From positions 7,178,501-7,242,500 of the forward strand of contig NC_133050.1 of NCBI RefSeq assembly GCF_048771995.1: 64,000 bases of DNA. The letters run 5' to 3'. The first letter of the stretch is position 1; every line of letters begins with the position of its first letter. Positions 26,846 to 47,800 of this stretch are shown piece by piece. A model generated the notes under the pieces. It was not told where the DNA came from and ran no database searches. It was given only the letters and a program-made list of their open reading frames with translations. The DNA is from Taeniopygia guttata (taxonomy: Eukaryota; Chordata; Aves; Passeriformes; Estrildidae). Made by a program: the position numbers and the translations under genes.

Positions 26846-28027
26846 GGCGTGTCGGAGCAGGGACAGGTGTCCCCACGCAGGGATTCGGGAGCAGCAGAAC
26901 TCCTGGAGCAGTCTGCTCCGTAGGAATTCCCACTCTGCCACATCCCGGTGCCCATCCCGACCCTTCCGTTTGTCTTCCCAAATCTTCCGCCGTATTCCCG
27001 TTCCCTGCCGGGAGCAGCCGTGTCCCTGTGGGTTCTGGGATGGCTCCGGGGCCGTTCTCGGGGCTTTTCTGGCGTCGCTTTAAACCCGGAGGAAATTCCG
27101 GCAGCCGCCCCCAGCCTCCCTTACCTGCTCGGGATTCCTGACCACGGCCCCGGAGCAGCAGGACCGGGAGCAGCTCGGTTTTTGTTCAGCCGTGGAGCCT
27201 TTTCCCTTCCCTTTCCAGCGGCGTTCCCGGGTCCCGCTCCGGATCCCGCTCCCGGCCGCCGAGCCGTTAAATCCTAATTACCTTTTTCGGTGATTATCCT
27301 TTTCCTGGCGTTCCTTGGGAATGCTCGCCCTGGGAGCCAGCCATTTTGTGTTCCGTGCCGGAGCGCGTTTTACGCCGCCGACGCCGGGATGTGCCGAGCC
27401 CAGATGGAATCGGAGCCGCCTCGTGCCGGGAAGCCCCCGGAGCAGGATTCCAGCCGGATGGCTCCGGATGAGGAGCCAGCCCTGTGGGTTTCCCACGGGA
27501 TCGCCGCAATCCTGGGATTCGGGGGGGGTTCGGGCAGCGGGAGCGCGCCCAGGTGAGCTGCAGGAATCGGATCTCGGCGGTGCCTGCTCCCCGATCCCGG
27601 GAAAATGGGATTTTAGTTGGATTTGAACGGGGTTTGTTCCATCAGTCTCACATCCGAGTGATGTCCTGGGTTTGGAGCGACCGGGATGGAGCTGGAGCCG
27701 CTCGGAGCACCTCGGCTCTGGGGATGGATGCCCCACGGAGCGTCAGGGGTCACGTTGGGTTTGGATTCTGGGTCTTTCCTGGGATTAATTCTGCCATTCC
27801 AGCCCCACATGGAAACTAGGGGATGCTCTGGGTCCCCTGAGCCCGCTGCAGGAATACCAGAGGCTTCCCAAGGAGCAGCTGGGCTGGTTTATCCCTGATT
27901 TCCCATCCTCGCTTCCCTGGATCCCAGGGATCCACGTCGGCCCCGGCGGAATTCCGGCGCTGCTGGAGCGGGGTTGGAAAACCGGAGGGTGCTGGGGAGA
28001 CCTCACGGCACTGGGGCACGTGGATCC

Positions 28028-28175
28028 CTCGTGGGGGTCAGGGATTGTTCCTTGTGGATCAGGGATTGTTCCTGGTGGATCAGGGATCATTCCTGGTGGA
28101 TCAGGAATTGTTCCTTGTGGATCAGGGATTGTTCCTGGCGGATCAGGGATCATTCCTGCTGCTGGATCAGGAATT
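28028..28175 (+). repeat. 21-nt minisatellite, seven units
   Basis: Unit GATCAGGGATTGTTCCTGGT, with TTGT/TCAT variation. Confidence 0.9.
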
Positions 28176-30597
28176 ACAGCCCCACCATGAGCTCCGGAGG
28201 CTCCGAGGCTGGGAATTGGGGCTGGAAGACCAACGTGGGGATTGACCCATGGAAAACCCTGCAAGGAGGCTGGGAAGGGGCTGGGACCTCCCTGGATGAA
28301 CTCCGGCTGGAATGAACTCCTGGTGCTGCCAAGCCTTGGTTCTGGATTCCATTGGGTAAATCCTGGGATATTTTCCCTCCTGGCTGCATCTCTCCCTGGA
28401 TATTCCCACATCTTCCTGGAATATTCCTTCTTTCGGCCCAACTTGCTCGTTCCAGCTTTTCAAATCCTCCCGCTGAGGAGGTTTTTTTGGTTGTTGTTTT
28501 TTTTTTTTTTTGATTTTTTTTCCCTGTGGGCGCCGCATCCAATATCCATGGAAAACGAGGCGCTGCTTTGTTTGTCTGGGAGCGCCAAACCCGTCCTGCC
28601 GGGCCCTTGGGAGCGGGAGAAGCGCCCGGAGCCAGCGGAACGTGCCGAGGAGCAGCGTCCCCACGGAGATCCGGGAATCGCCGTCGGGACGGAGCGCGGC
28701 CGCGTCCGGCACACCGGGATTCCTGGAACGCGCTCCAAGGCCGGTCCAGCCCACCCTGCTCATCCCACTCTGGCAGCCTCTGGAATTCTGCTCTCCCCTG
28801 CTCCAGGTTCCTGTTTCCAGGCACTCAGGGAAGGTGCTCCCGGGGATGATCCCGGTCGGAGGCACACCGTGGATTTAGCTCCTGTTTTCCATGAGTTCTG
28901 CCACCATTTGGGAATTTGGTTCCAGTGAGGAGGATTTTTTTGGTGCAGCTGAAGGGAGAGGCCGAGGCTGTTCCCTGGGATGTGCCGGATCCCCGGGGGC
29001 TGTGCCGGAGGGCGGCGGGGCCGGATGATCCGGTTTGGGATGTGCCGAGACCGGAGCGGGGCCGGCACGGAGCCTCCCGCCTCTCTGACCTCCAGACCAA
29101 TTCCTGGGATTGGAATCATTCCCGCTCTTTGCTGCGGATTTCTGGATGGAATCGGGAGCTCTCCTTTGGAAATTCCCAGTGGATCCTCCCCTTCCCCCTC
29201 CAGCCAAAGGGCCCCATTCAGTACGGAATCCGAAGCCTAATTTAATTTTTATTGGATCTGGCTGAGCCTGGAAAACCTCTGGAGTGGATTAAATAGTGGT
29301 GGGCCCCATTCCCGGTAACGGCACTTTGGATTTGTTTGGAATACCAGAGGAGAGGCAGCCCTTGGGACCACCTTGGTGATGGAGCAGGGACTGGGGGGGT
29401 CTCTGGAATTCCTGCAGGGAGAGGACGAGCGGGAAGCTGTTCCAGGAGATCCTGGATCTCCCTGCTGGATCCCGGCTCCGTGCTCAGTTCGGCTGTCCGT
29501 GGGGAGCTCGTATCCCGTGGGATGTTGCTCCTGCGGCCCTCTCCCTCCTTCTCCTCCTCTCTGCCGTTCTGGCCGCGCTCCCGGTGGCTCCGCCGCAGCG
29601 CCGGGCGCGGCTCCGAGCGCTCCCGGGGTGTCTGGAACATCCCCGATCCCCCCGGGTCACTCCTGCGGGACGGGGGCGGGAGCAGCTCCCGCGGCCTGTC
29701 CCGGCTTGCCGGGCTAAATTTGGGAGACGTGCGGAGAGACGGGATGAGCAGGTAGGGGAGAGCCCTCGGTGCTCCCTTGGAGGCTCCGTCCGGCTTTTTT
29801 CGCAGGGCATATTTGGGATTTCCGTCCGTTTTCCTGCTGCCCTCCCCCGCTCCTGCTGTCTCCAGTGGGAGCTGAACTCGTGTGCCGATGGACGGACGCG
29901 TCATTCCAGGGATTTGTACCCGAGCCAGAGCCTCCTCCTGGCGGCAGTTGGGCTCAGGGGAAGGTTTATCCCGGGAGTGACTCGGAGCCGGGTCCAGGCG
30001 GGCGTGGGGCAGCTCCGGGTGCCCGGGACCTGTCCGCTCTGAGCGGGGACACTTTCTGTTCCCTGCGGAGCAAGGAATTCCCGGTGTGCCCGAGCCGGCC
30101 ACATGGAATTCCCACCTATTCCCCAGGTGTCTGTCCTGGTCCCTGGCCCTGCTCCGCAGGGAAAGGCCTCGCCCAGCTGGTGTGCAGGTGGAGCTGGTTC
30201 CTTATCAGCCTGGGAGCAGGACTGGGATGGGGTTGGGATGGGCTCCAGGCCTGGGATGGGGTTGGGATGGGCTCTGCGGCTCCCGCCTGTTTTCCAGAGG
30301 GCATTCCTGCACCTGGAGCTGAGGCGGGGCAGCTGGAGAGGCGGGAGGGTGGGGATGGAGCTGCCCAAACCTCCATCCCCGGAGCTGCTGAGCATTCCTG
30401 CCTGGAAATCCACGCGGTGGGGGGTTTCCTGGCGTTCCAGGGCTCCCCAGGGGGTTCATCCCAGCCCCCCTTCCTTGCTGAGCCGCATCCGTGGGATTTA
30501 ATCCCAAAGGAGGGATTGTGCTGCCGTCCTCAGGGATTTCAGGGCCTTACAGAGGGGGAAGCTCCTGACCCGGGTGGGGACTGGGGAGGTTGGAGCT

Positions 30598-38513
<7,916 letters not shown>

Positions 38514-39537
38514 CCCCGGCCAGAGAAACAAACAGAGAACGTGGGGAAAAAACAAAACAGACAAAACAAACATTTCAAACGGCGACCGGTCCCGCTCCCA
38601 GCCCGAGATTCCTTCGGTTTTCCAGGCGGGAGCCGCTCCCCGCGCGGCCGGAGCAGCCCCGGCCCCGCCGCTCGTTTTGTATCGCCGCCGCTTTCTCCTT
38701 GTGTCGTGGGTTGTTTTTTGCCCCTTTTTTCCTTATTTTTCCCCCCTCTCTCCCTTCGCTCCATGGATGGTTAAAGCTTTTTTCTCCCTTTTCCAGAGAC
38801 TTTGGCAAGGGCACCTTCCCCAGTTCCCGGGGTGGGGAGGGGGGCAGATTTTGGGGGAGCAGCTTGTGCTGATTCCGGGGAGGGGGGATTTGGGGGGCGC
38901 CTGCTGGGGGGGAGGCGCTGATCCCGGGGGGATGGATCCCTTTGGGGTCTGATCCCGGGGGTGTCACCTCCCCCTGGGACCCCAGAGACGCCGGCCCTGT
39001 GCTCCCATCCCGATGTCCCCGGGGTGACAGACGCTGCCAGAGCCACCCCAGGTGCCCCTAGGGGGTCCCTCAGTGTCCCCAGGGGTCCCTCGGGGTGGCC
39101 CCCGGGCTGTCCCCGCTGTCCCCACGGGGTTGGGGGGGACGCGCCGGCTCCGGAGCGGACGGCGGAGCGAAGGCAGCCAGGGCGGGTGAGTGTCCCCTCA
39201 CTGTCCCCTCACTGTCCCCTCACTGTCCCCTCACTGTCCCCAGCCCCTGCCACCCCTCCCTGGCCCCTCTGTCACCCACGGGTGGCACCGGGGTCACCAA
39301 TGGCACCCGTGTCCCCCTGGGGGCCTGGGGGTGACAGGGGTGGCACCGCGGGGTTTGGGGGTGGGGGGTCTCTGATGTCCCCTCTGTCCCCGGGGGTGGC
39401 ACTGGATGGGTGGGGGAGGGGGGGGAGGCCCTCGGTGTCCCCTGGGGGGGGTCGAGGACAACCCAAAGCAAGAAAATGAGCCGCGAGAAAAGTCTCGATT
39501 TGCACTTCAGCCTTCCCGACCTTATCCTGACCTTATC

Positions 39538-39840
39538 CCATCCCCATCCCCATCCCCATCCCCATCCCCATCCCCATCCCCATCCCCATCCCCATCCCCA
39601 TCCCCATTTCCTTCCCTTCCCTTCCCTTCCCTTCCCTTCCCTTCCCTTCCCTTCCCTTCCCTTCCCTTCCCTTCCCTTCCCTTCCCTTCCCTTCCCTTCC
39701 CTTCCCTTCCCTTCCCTTCCCTTCCCTTCCCTTCCCTTCCCTTCCCTTCCCTTCCCTTCCCTTCCCTTCCCTTCCCTTCCCTTCCCTTCCCTTCCCTTCC
39801 CTCCCCTCCCCTCCCCTTCCCTCCCCTCCCCTCCCCCTCC
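39538..39840 (+). repeat. (CCCCAT)n then (CCCTT)n polypyrimidine array
   Basis: Eleven or so CCCCAT hexamers (39538-39606) pass into about 39 CCCTT pentamers (39607-39800), then CCCCT variants. The plus strand is almost pure pyrimidine for about 230 bases, a setting for triplex (H-DNA) structure. It lies inside the GATAD2B 3' UTR. Confidence 0.95.
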
Positions 39841-41342
39841 CCATTTTTTCGTGCTTTCAGTGAATTTTACCAATTCCCCTTTTTTTTCCCTGAATTTCCC
39901 CCCATTCCCGCTCCTCTCGTGCAATTCCCAAGCGCCGCCCCCCCCCCACCCCCCCAAACCAGGGGGAAACCCCGGCCCTAAAGGGGAGACCCCAACCCCA
40001 AAATCGGGGCGGGAACCCCCCATCAATTTTGGGACCCCTGACCCCACTGGGGTCCCCCTCTCCAGCCCCCTCCCCAAATTCAATGAGCACTTACCCCAGG
40101 GGGGGGTTGGACCCCCCAAAATCCGCCCCCCAGCCCCGGAGGCAAAGCAAAAGTTGGGGTTTGTTCTGATTTTTGGGGGGTGGGTTTTGTAGCCAGGAAT
40201 GGGGAATTTTGGGGTGTTTTCGTTGGCTTTGAGCGTTTCCAGCTGCTCCCCCCCCCCCCCCATTTTACCTTTCAATTCCCCCTCCCCAAAATTCCCCCCC
40301 CTGCCCCTTTTCTCACCCCGGGAGCACTTTGACAAATCGGGTTTTTGGGGCTAAAACCTGAATTTTTGGGTTATTTTAGGGGTTTCTTTTATTTTGGGGG
40401 GTGGGGTCGTTCCCTCTCCACCCCCTGGGGGTCCCCCCCCCCTAAGTGCCACTGTCCCCCCCCCCAATCCAGGGCCCCTGGGCTGAGTTTCGATGAGAAA
40501 ATGAATTTTAAAAAACCCTAAAAAAAGGGATTTTTCACCCAGAAAAAACGGTGAAAACCCGGAAAAGAATCCCAAACCCAAGTGCAATAGCGGGGGGGCC
40601 GAACTCTTGGTGCTATAAACGAAATTCGGGGTGCCCTGGGGGGCTCAGCCCCGGGGGGCTGCGGGCAGTTCCCCCCCCCAAAATGAACCCGGGCAGTTCC
40701 CACCTCCCAAAAACGACCCCAAAAAATGACCCCAAACCCCCAAAAAACGGCCCAAAATCCCGAAATGACTCCAAACCCTTCCCGGCCTCCTGAACAATTC
40801 CAACCCCCCCAAAAAAAACCGGCTCCCCCCATCCCAAAAACGCCCCCAGACCCTTCCTGGGATCCCGAGGAGTTCCCCCACCCCCATCCCGGAATTCCGC
40901 GGGGATTTGGATCCATGTCCCGCCTCCCCCCCCCAGCATAGGTTTATCCCTATTTTTATTATTATTATTATTATAATTATTATTATTTTTGGCTTGCCCC
41001 CCCTCCCCGCCGCCCTTTCCCCCCTGCCGCCCCCAGGGCTGTGACATCCCCGAAAATTCCCTTTTAAAATTCCCTTTTTTTTATTCCCCACCTCCAAACT
41101 CGGAGGATTTTCCCGCTTTTTTTCCGGCTAGGGGTAGATCCGCTTGTGAAAACGCTTTTTTTGGGGTTTCTGTTTCGGGGGAGGGGGGGTTTTATTTTTT
41201 TGGTTCCTCCAAAGGCATCTCCCATTGCCATCCCCAATCCCCATCCCCAATTCCCCCGTCCCGCCCCGTCCCGCTTCCGCTCTCGCTGCCGATATAACCA
41301 GGACTCATCCGTGTATATAAAACTTGAGCTGTTTCTTGACAC

Positions 41343-41860
41343 ATTAAAAGGTGAAAAGATTAAAAAAGAGAAAAAGAGAAAAAAAAAAAGGGGGTTAAAA
41401 AAAAAAAAGTTAAAAAAAAAAAGTTAAAAAAAAGGTTAAAAAAAAGGGTTTAAAAAAAGGGTTAAAAAAGGGGTTAAAAACAAGGGGTTAAAAAATAAGG
41501 TTAAAAAAAGGTTAAAAAAAGGGTTAAAAAATGGGTAAAAAAAAAAAAAAGTTAAAAAATGGGTAAAAAAAAAGGTTAAAAAGATGGGTAAAAAAAATGG
41601 TTAAAAAATGGGTAAAAAAAAATGGTTAAAAAAATGGGTAAAAAAAGGTGGAAAAAATGGGTTAAAAAGAAAGGTTTAAAAAAAAGGGGTACAAAAGAAA
41701 GGTTAAAAAAAAAAAAAATCCAGCCAAAACGAGGAAAAGCTGTACATTGTGTAGAGTGAAAAAAAAAAAAAAAAAAGGAAAAAAAGAAAAAAAAAACCCA
41801 AAAAAAACAAAAAAAAAGGAAAAAACCCAACAAAAAAAAAAGCATAATAATAATAATAAC
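41343..41860 (+). repeat. A-rich array of GTTAAAAAA units
   Basis: A long run of GGGTTAAAAAAA / GGGTAAAAAAA units with homopolymer stretches and a final (AAT)n run. It is interrupted once by ordinary sequence at 41722-41755. Confidence 0.9.
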
Positions 41861-42194
41861 GGCCAAACCGTCCGAAGTCCCCGGGTGTTGTGGCAGTGTC
41901 ACGTCCGTGTCGTGCGACCTGGTGTGTGTGACATGAACCGTGCAAGGGGGGGGGCCGGGGGGCTCCCCGAATTCTGTGCCTTTGACACGGGGCGGCGCCG
42001 GGACCCCCGGGGGGCCGAGCCCCCCGCTCCTGTATTTGCACTGTTTTTATTCTGGATTGGCTTCCCGACAATACACGGCTCCAACAACCCCCGCCTGCGC
42101 CTCTTCCTGCCCCCAAAACCGGGAATGGGAAACCGGGAATGGGGGGGAGGGGTGGGATGGGGGGCGGGAATTCCGGGGGGTGGGGGAAAATATC

Positions 42195-43130
42195 CCGGAG
42201 TTCGGTGAGAAATTCCCGGGTTTTAGCAAAACATTACAGGAGTTCAGCGTGAAATTCCAGGCCAAAATTCCAGGATTTCAGCACAAAATTCCAGCCAAAA
42301 TTCCAGATTTCAGCCCAAAATTCCAGCCCAGAGTTCCAGGAGTTCAGCACAAAATTCCAGTCCAAAAATCCAGATTTCAGCCCAAAATTCCAGGGTTTTA
42401 GCAAAAAATTCCAGGAGTTCAGCCCAAAACTCCAGCCAAAATTCCAGGATTTCAGAAAAAAAATACACAATTTCAGCCCGAAATTCCAGGATTTCAGCAC
42501 AAAATTCCAGCCCAAAATTCCAGGATTTCAGAAAAAAAATCCAGGACTTCACCCCGAAATTCCAGCCCAAAAATCCAAATTTCAGCCCGAAATTCCAGGG
42601 TTTTAGCAAAAAATTCCAGGGTTTCAGCCTGAAATTCCAGCCCAAAATTCCAGCCCAAAATTCCAGGAGTTCAGCCCAAAATTCCAGCCAAAATTCCAGG
42701 ATTTCAGCACGAAATTCCAGATTTCAGCCCAATATTCCAGCCAGAATTCCAGGATTTCAGCCCAAAATTCCAGCCCAAAGTTCCAGGAGTTCAGCACAAA
42801 ATTCCAGCCCAAAATTCCAGATTTCAGCCCAAATTTCCAGGATTTCAGAAAAAAAATCCACGATTTCAGCATGAAATTCCCGGAGTTCAGCCCAAAATTC
42901 CAGCCCAAAAATCCAGATTTCAGCTCAAAATTCCAGGATTTCAGCCCAAAAATCCGGCCCAAAATTCCAGGATTGCAGCCTGAAATTCCAGAATTTTAGC
43001 AAAAAACATCCAGCCCAAAATTCCAGCATTTCAGCCCAAAATTCCAGGGTTTTAGCAAAAATATCCACTTAGCAAAAATATCCAGCCCAAAATTCCAAGA
43101 TTTCCACCCAAAATTCCAGGATTTTGGCCT
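42195..43130 (+). repeat. Minisatellite between GATAD2B and SLC27A3
   Basis: About 40 units of 20-30 nt, AAATTCCAGGATTTCAGCCC. The same motif family reappears inside SLC27A3 intron 9. From 43130 to 43940 is AT-richer single-copy sequence, with AATAAA at 43754 on the plus strand and no gene. Confidence 0.9.
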
Positions 43131-43939
43131 CAACCTTTGGTTTCCCGGTTTTCAGGATTTCACACACACATTTTTTATTTGGGGATTTTGATAAAATTTC
43201 CGGCGTTTCAGCCCAGTTTGGGTGTCAGGAAAAAAAAAAAAAAAATCAATATTTTAGGCCGGAATTGTGGGATTTTGCTCCCATTTTCCCGGATTTTGGG
43301 CCCAATTTCTGCATTTCTGCTCCGGATTTGCAGGATTTCAGTGCCCGGCTTTGGGATTTGGGCCAAACTTTGGGGATTTGGGGGATTTGGGGGATTTGGG
43401 GGATTTCAGCCCCAGCTCGTGGGACTTTACCCCGTTTCTGGCTCCAGCCCCAAAAGGAGCGAATTCCCTCCCCATTTCCAGCATTTATTTAATTCCCATT
43501 TCCATCCTTCGGGCCCAATTTCGGGGATTTTGGCCCTGGATCTGAGGGTTTGGTCCAAATTTGGACAATTTCAGCCCAAATTTGCCCCATTTCTGCTTTG
43601 GGGGTGGGGGGAGGGTGGAAATGGGGTTTTTTTGCACAAATTTCAGTTTTTTCCCCCATTTTTTCCCTCTTTTCCATCGGTTTTGAGCTTGGGGCTGATG
43701 GCAAAACAGGGGAGGGGGGGTGGGGATCTCCTTATTTTTGGAGAAATCTTAAAAATAAAATGAATTAAAACTTCAGCCCTTGGTAATTATTTAATTGAGG
43801 AATCATTTGGCAAATTGAGGTGGGGGGAGACCCCAAATCCAGGTGGGGCCCCTCCAATTCCCCCCCCCCAAACCCAAAAATCCCAAAAATCCTCCAGGCC
43901 GTGGGGACACGGCTTTGGTGTCCCTGTCCCAAATTTGGG

Positions 43940-44805
43940 ACCGGGTTTGCTACAAAAGTTTTATTTGCCAAAAAAACCCCAAAAAGATCCCAAAATGGGG
44001 ATTTTGTGTACAAAGAGCCCCCGGGGGGGACGGGGGGGGGAAGGCACCGGCGGCTGGGGGGGGACAGGGTGGATTTGGGGACCCCCGGGACAGATTTTGG
44101 GGACCCCGAGGAGGGATCTTGGGACCCCTGGAATGGATTTTGGGAGCCCTGGAATGGACATGGGGACCCCTGGGGTGGATTTTGGGACCCCCTGGATGGA
44201 TTTGGGGACCCCTGGGGTGGATTTTGGGACCCCCGGGATGGATTTTGGAACCCCTGGAATGGACACAGGGACCCCCAGGATGAATTTGGGGACCCCTGGG
44301 ATGGATTTTGGGACCCCCAGGACAGATTTTGGGACCCCCAGGACGGACATGAGGACCCCCGGGATGGATTTTGGGGTTCCCAGGATGGATTTTGGGACCC
44401 CTGGAATGGACACGGGGACACCCAAGATGAATCTGGGGACCCCCGGGACAGATTTTGGGGACCCCGAGGAGGGATCTTGGGACCCCTGGGATGGATTTTG
44501 GGACCCCTGGGATGGACATGGGTACACCCAGGATAAATTTGGGGACCCCCAGGATGAATCTGGGGACCCCCGGGATGGACCTGGGGATCCCCGGGATTAA
44601 TTTGGGGTCCCCCAGGATGATTTGGGGTGCCCCAGGGCAGATTTGGGGACCCCCAGGAGAGATTTGGGGACCCCCGGGATGAATTTGGGGACCCCCAGGA
44701 TGAATTTGGGGTCCCCCAGGATGATTTTGGGACCCCTGGGATGGATCTGGGGACCCCCAGAAGGGATTTTGGGGACCCCCAGGATGATTTGGGGACCCCG
44801 GGGGC
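43940..44805 (-). promoter_or_regulatory. SLC27A3: SLC27A3 3' UTR with poly(A) signal
   Basis: On the minus strand AATAAA reads from 43965 to 43960, with cleavage expected near 43945. Almost all of the UTR (44060-44800) is a 25-30-nt minisatellite, plus-strand core GGGACCCCTGGGATGGATTT. Confidence 0.75.
44060..44800 (+). repeat. Minisatellite forming the SLC27A3 3' UTR
   Basis: About 27 units with cores GGGACCCCTGGGATGGATTT and GGGACCCCCAGGATGAATTT. It is transcribed as the C-rich strand and stops a few bases after the stop codon. Confidence 0.9.
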
Positions 44806-47800
44806 TCAGAGGCGCAGCCGCCCGTCCCGCAGCCGCTGCCAGCGCTCGGCGTCCAGCGGGACGAAGGTTCGGGCGGCCTCGTCCTGCACCAGGAGCGGCT
44901 CCGGGACCAGCGCGGGGTCACAGCCGTCCTGCGCCAGCCGCAGCTTCTGCTGCTTGAAGGTCTCCGTCATCTCCAGCCGTTCCTGGGGACCCAGCACCCC
45001 AAAAACACAGCAGGTCAGCCCAAAAACACAGCATCTCAGCCCAAAACCACAGCATGTCAGCTCAAAATCCAGCATTTCAGCCCAAAAATCCAGCATTTCA
45101 GCCCAAAAACACAGCATGTCAGCCCAAAATCCAGCATTTCAGCCCAAAAACACAGCATGTCAGCCCAAAACCCAGCATTTTAGGATTTTAGCCATAAACA
45201 CCAGGATTTTCACTCCAAAATTCCAGGATTTCAGCCCAAAACTCCAGGATTTTCAGCCCAAAATTCCAGGATTTCAGCCTGAAATTTCAGCCTGAAATCC
45301 CAGGAATTCCAGCCCAAATTTCCAGGATTTCAGCCCAAATCCCAGATTTCAGCCCAAATCCCAGGATTTCAGCCCAAATCCCAGATTTCAGCCCAAAATC
45401 CCAGGATTTCAGCCCAAATCCCAGATTTCACCCCAAATTCCCAGGATTTCAGCCCAAATTCCCGAGATTTCAGCCCAAATTCCCAGATTTCAGCCCAAAT
45501 TCCCAGATTTCGGCCCAAATCCCAGATTTCAGCCCAAAATCCCAGGATTTCAGCCCAAATTCCCAGATTTCAGCCCAAATCCCAGATTTCAGCCCAAAAT
45601 CCCAGGATTTCAGCCCAAATTCCCAGATTTCACCCCAAATTCCCGGATTTCACCCCAAATTCCCGGATTCCAGCCCAAATCCCGATCCCAGCCGGTACCT
45701 GCAGGCGCAGGAAGCGCGGCCGCGCGTACGGCGGGAGCCGCTGCTCCAGGTGCCGGTAGAGGCCGGGCCCGTCCAGGGAGCGGCCGGGCCGCAGGACGAG
45801 CGCGGCCATCCCGGCCCGGCCCTCGTGGCCTGCGGGCGAGGGGACACGTGGGGACACGTGGGGACACCGCGGGGCCGGCGGGGGCCCGGGGGCGGCACCG
45901 GGGCCGGCGGTACCTGGGACGGTGACGCCGTAGACGGTGGCTTCCTGCAGGGCCTCGTGGGCCAGCAGCGCCTCGGCCACTTCCGTGGTGGCCACGTTCT
46001 CGCCTTTCCACCTGGCAGGGACGGGGAGAGCGGGTTGGGGGACATGAGACCCCCCAAAATGTTCCACGGGGCTGGGGGTGCCCCCGTGCCGGGGGGTTTG
46101 GGCACCTGAAGGTGTCCCCGATGCGGTCCCTGAAGCGCACGAACTGCTCCTCGTCCTGCTCCACCAGGTCCCCGGTGTTGAAGAACTCGTCCCCCTCGGC
46201 GAAGACGCCGCGGAGCAGCTTCTGCTCCGACAGCTCCGGGCTGCCGGCGTAGCCCAGGAACGGCGTCCGGCGGGTCACCGGCGCGATCAGCAGCCCCGTC
46301 TCACCTGCGGCCGCGGGCACGGTGACGGGGAGCCCCGGGCACCCCCCGGTGCCGCCCCTCGCCCGCTCCTCACCCGTCCGGGCCCGGATGCAGCGTCCGG
46401 CCTCGTCCCGCTCCGGAGCTCCGGCCGCGACGTCGTAACGAACGACCTCGAAGGGCGAGAAGAGCTGGGCAGAGGGGCGGGCTGGGGGTCAGCGCCTGGG
46501 CTGGGGAGGTTTCGGGGTGCAGCCCCCCCCGCCCCCAGCGCCCCACACCTTGTAGATGAAGCTGCAGCGGCCCACGGCGCCCGGGGTGCCGGTGTAGTTG
46601 AAGAGGGTGACGTTGCCCTCGCTCATCCCGTAGGTCTCCACGATGCGCACGGGCCCGAAGCGCCGCTGGAAGCTCCGCCAGACGTCGGGGCGGAGGCCGC
46701 TGCCCACCGCCAGCCTCAGCCCGTGCTGCCGCTCCCCGGGGCGCTGCGGGGCCACCGTCAGCTCCGGGGGTGCCCGCGGGGGTCCCCCCTGCCCGGCCGC
46801 CCGCCCTGACCTGGGGCTGGTTCACCAGGTAGCGGCACAGCTCCCCGATGTACTGGAACACGGTGACGCCCTCGGCGCGGCAATCATCCCAGAACTGGCT
46901 GGCCGAGAACTTCTCCTTCAGCACGCACGTGGCCCCTGCGGGATGGGGACGGGGGATCAGCCCCAAAACACCCCCGGAACCCCCCCGGGGCCCCAGCCCC
47001 GCTCACCGATGCCGAGGCAGCCGACGACGCCCAGCAGGGACCCGGCCATGTGGTAGAGGGGCAGCGCCAGGTACACGACGTCCCGGCTGGAGGCTCCCAC
47101 CAGCTCGTAGAAGCTCAGGCACATGATGGACTTGAGGTGGGACACGCGGGCGGCTTTGGGGAGGCCTGGAAGGGAAAAACAGAGTTGAGCCCCCCCAGGC
47201 TCAAGCAGAGCCCCCCCCCGAGCCCCGGTGCCGGTCCCACCGGTGGTGCCCGAGGTGAAGATGTAGAGGCAGGTGTCGTTCATGTCCCGGGGCTCCCACA
47301 CGTCCTCGGGCTCCAACTCCTCGGAGGCCGCGTCCAGCAGCTCCTGCAGCGCCACGACGCCGGGCGGGTACGGCCCCGCTCCGAGCACCCACACGGCCAC
47401 GCCGTCCTCCCGCAGGCTGGGCAGGAGCGGCTCCACCGACCCGAACAGGTCTGGGGGGGCGGCACCGTGTGGGGACCACCGCCCCGGCCCCGGTGCCACA
47501 CGTGCCACCCGCCCCTTGTCCCCCTCGTCCCCGGTCCTGCCCCGTTATTCCTCTGGTCCCGCTCGGGCTCCCCGTCCTCTCATCCCCCCGGTCCCGTTAC
47601 ACCCCGGGATCGCCCCACTCGCGGCCCCATCACCCCCGGTCCCGTTACACCCCGGGATCTCCCCACTCCGCGGCCCCATCACCCCCGGTCCCGTTACACC
47701 CCGGGATCTCCCCACTCGCGGCCCCATCACCCCCGGTCCCGTTACACCCCGGGATCGCCCCACTCGCGGCCCCATCACCCCCGGTCCCCGCCGTTCCCCG

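Larger units (their letters stand above)
38514..42115 (+). promoter_or_regulatory. GATAD2B: GATAD2B 3' UTR (end uncertain)
   Basis: The UTR follows the TAG at 38511-38513. Human GATAD2B has a UTR of several kb. From 38514 to 39537 it is GC-rich with no element seen. From 39840 to 41340 it is C- and A-rich low-complexity with no gene. Candidate ends are ATTAAA at 41343 and the block at 42035-42110. That block holds TATTTGCACTGTTTTTATTC and a variant signal, AATACA, near 42070, and it looks like conserved UTR. AATAAA at 43754 is a farther option. Confidence 0.55.

Noticed and set aside
28490-28620. Exon in GATAD2B intron 1 near 28.5 kb
   Set aside because: A GC-rich segment follows a T tract and translates to a short open frame, but there is no clear acceptor/donor pair or protein similarity, and the known exon 1 to exon 2 structure needs no exon here.
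43740-43800. AATAAA at 43754 as the certain end of GATAD2B
   Set aside because: It lies beyond a 900-base minisatellite and close to the opposing SLC27A3 end; the conserved-looking UTR block ends near 42.1 kb. It is kept only as an option.
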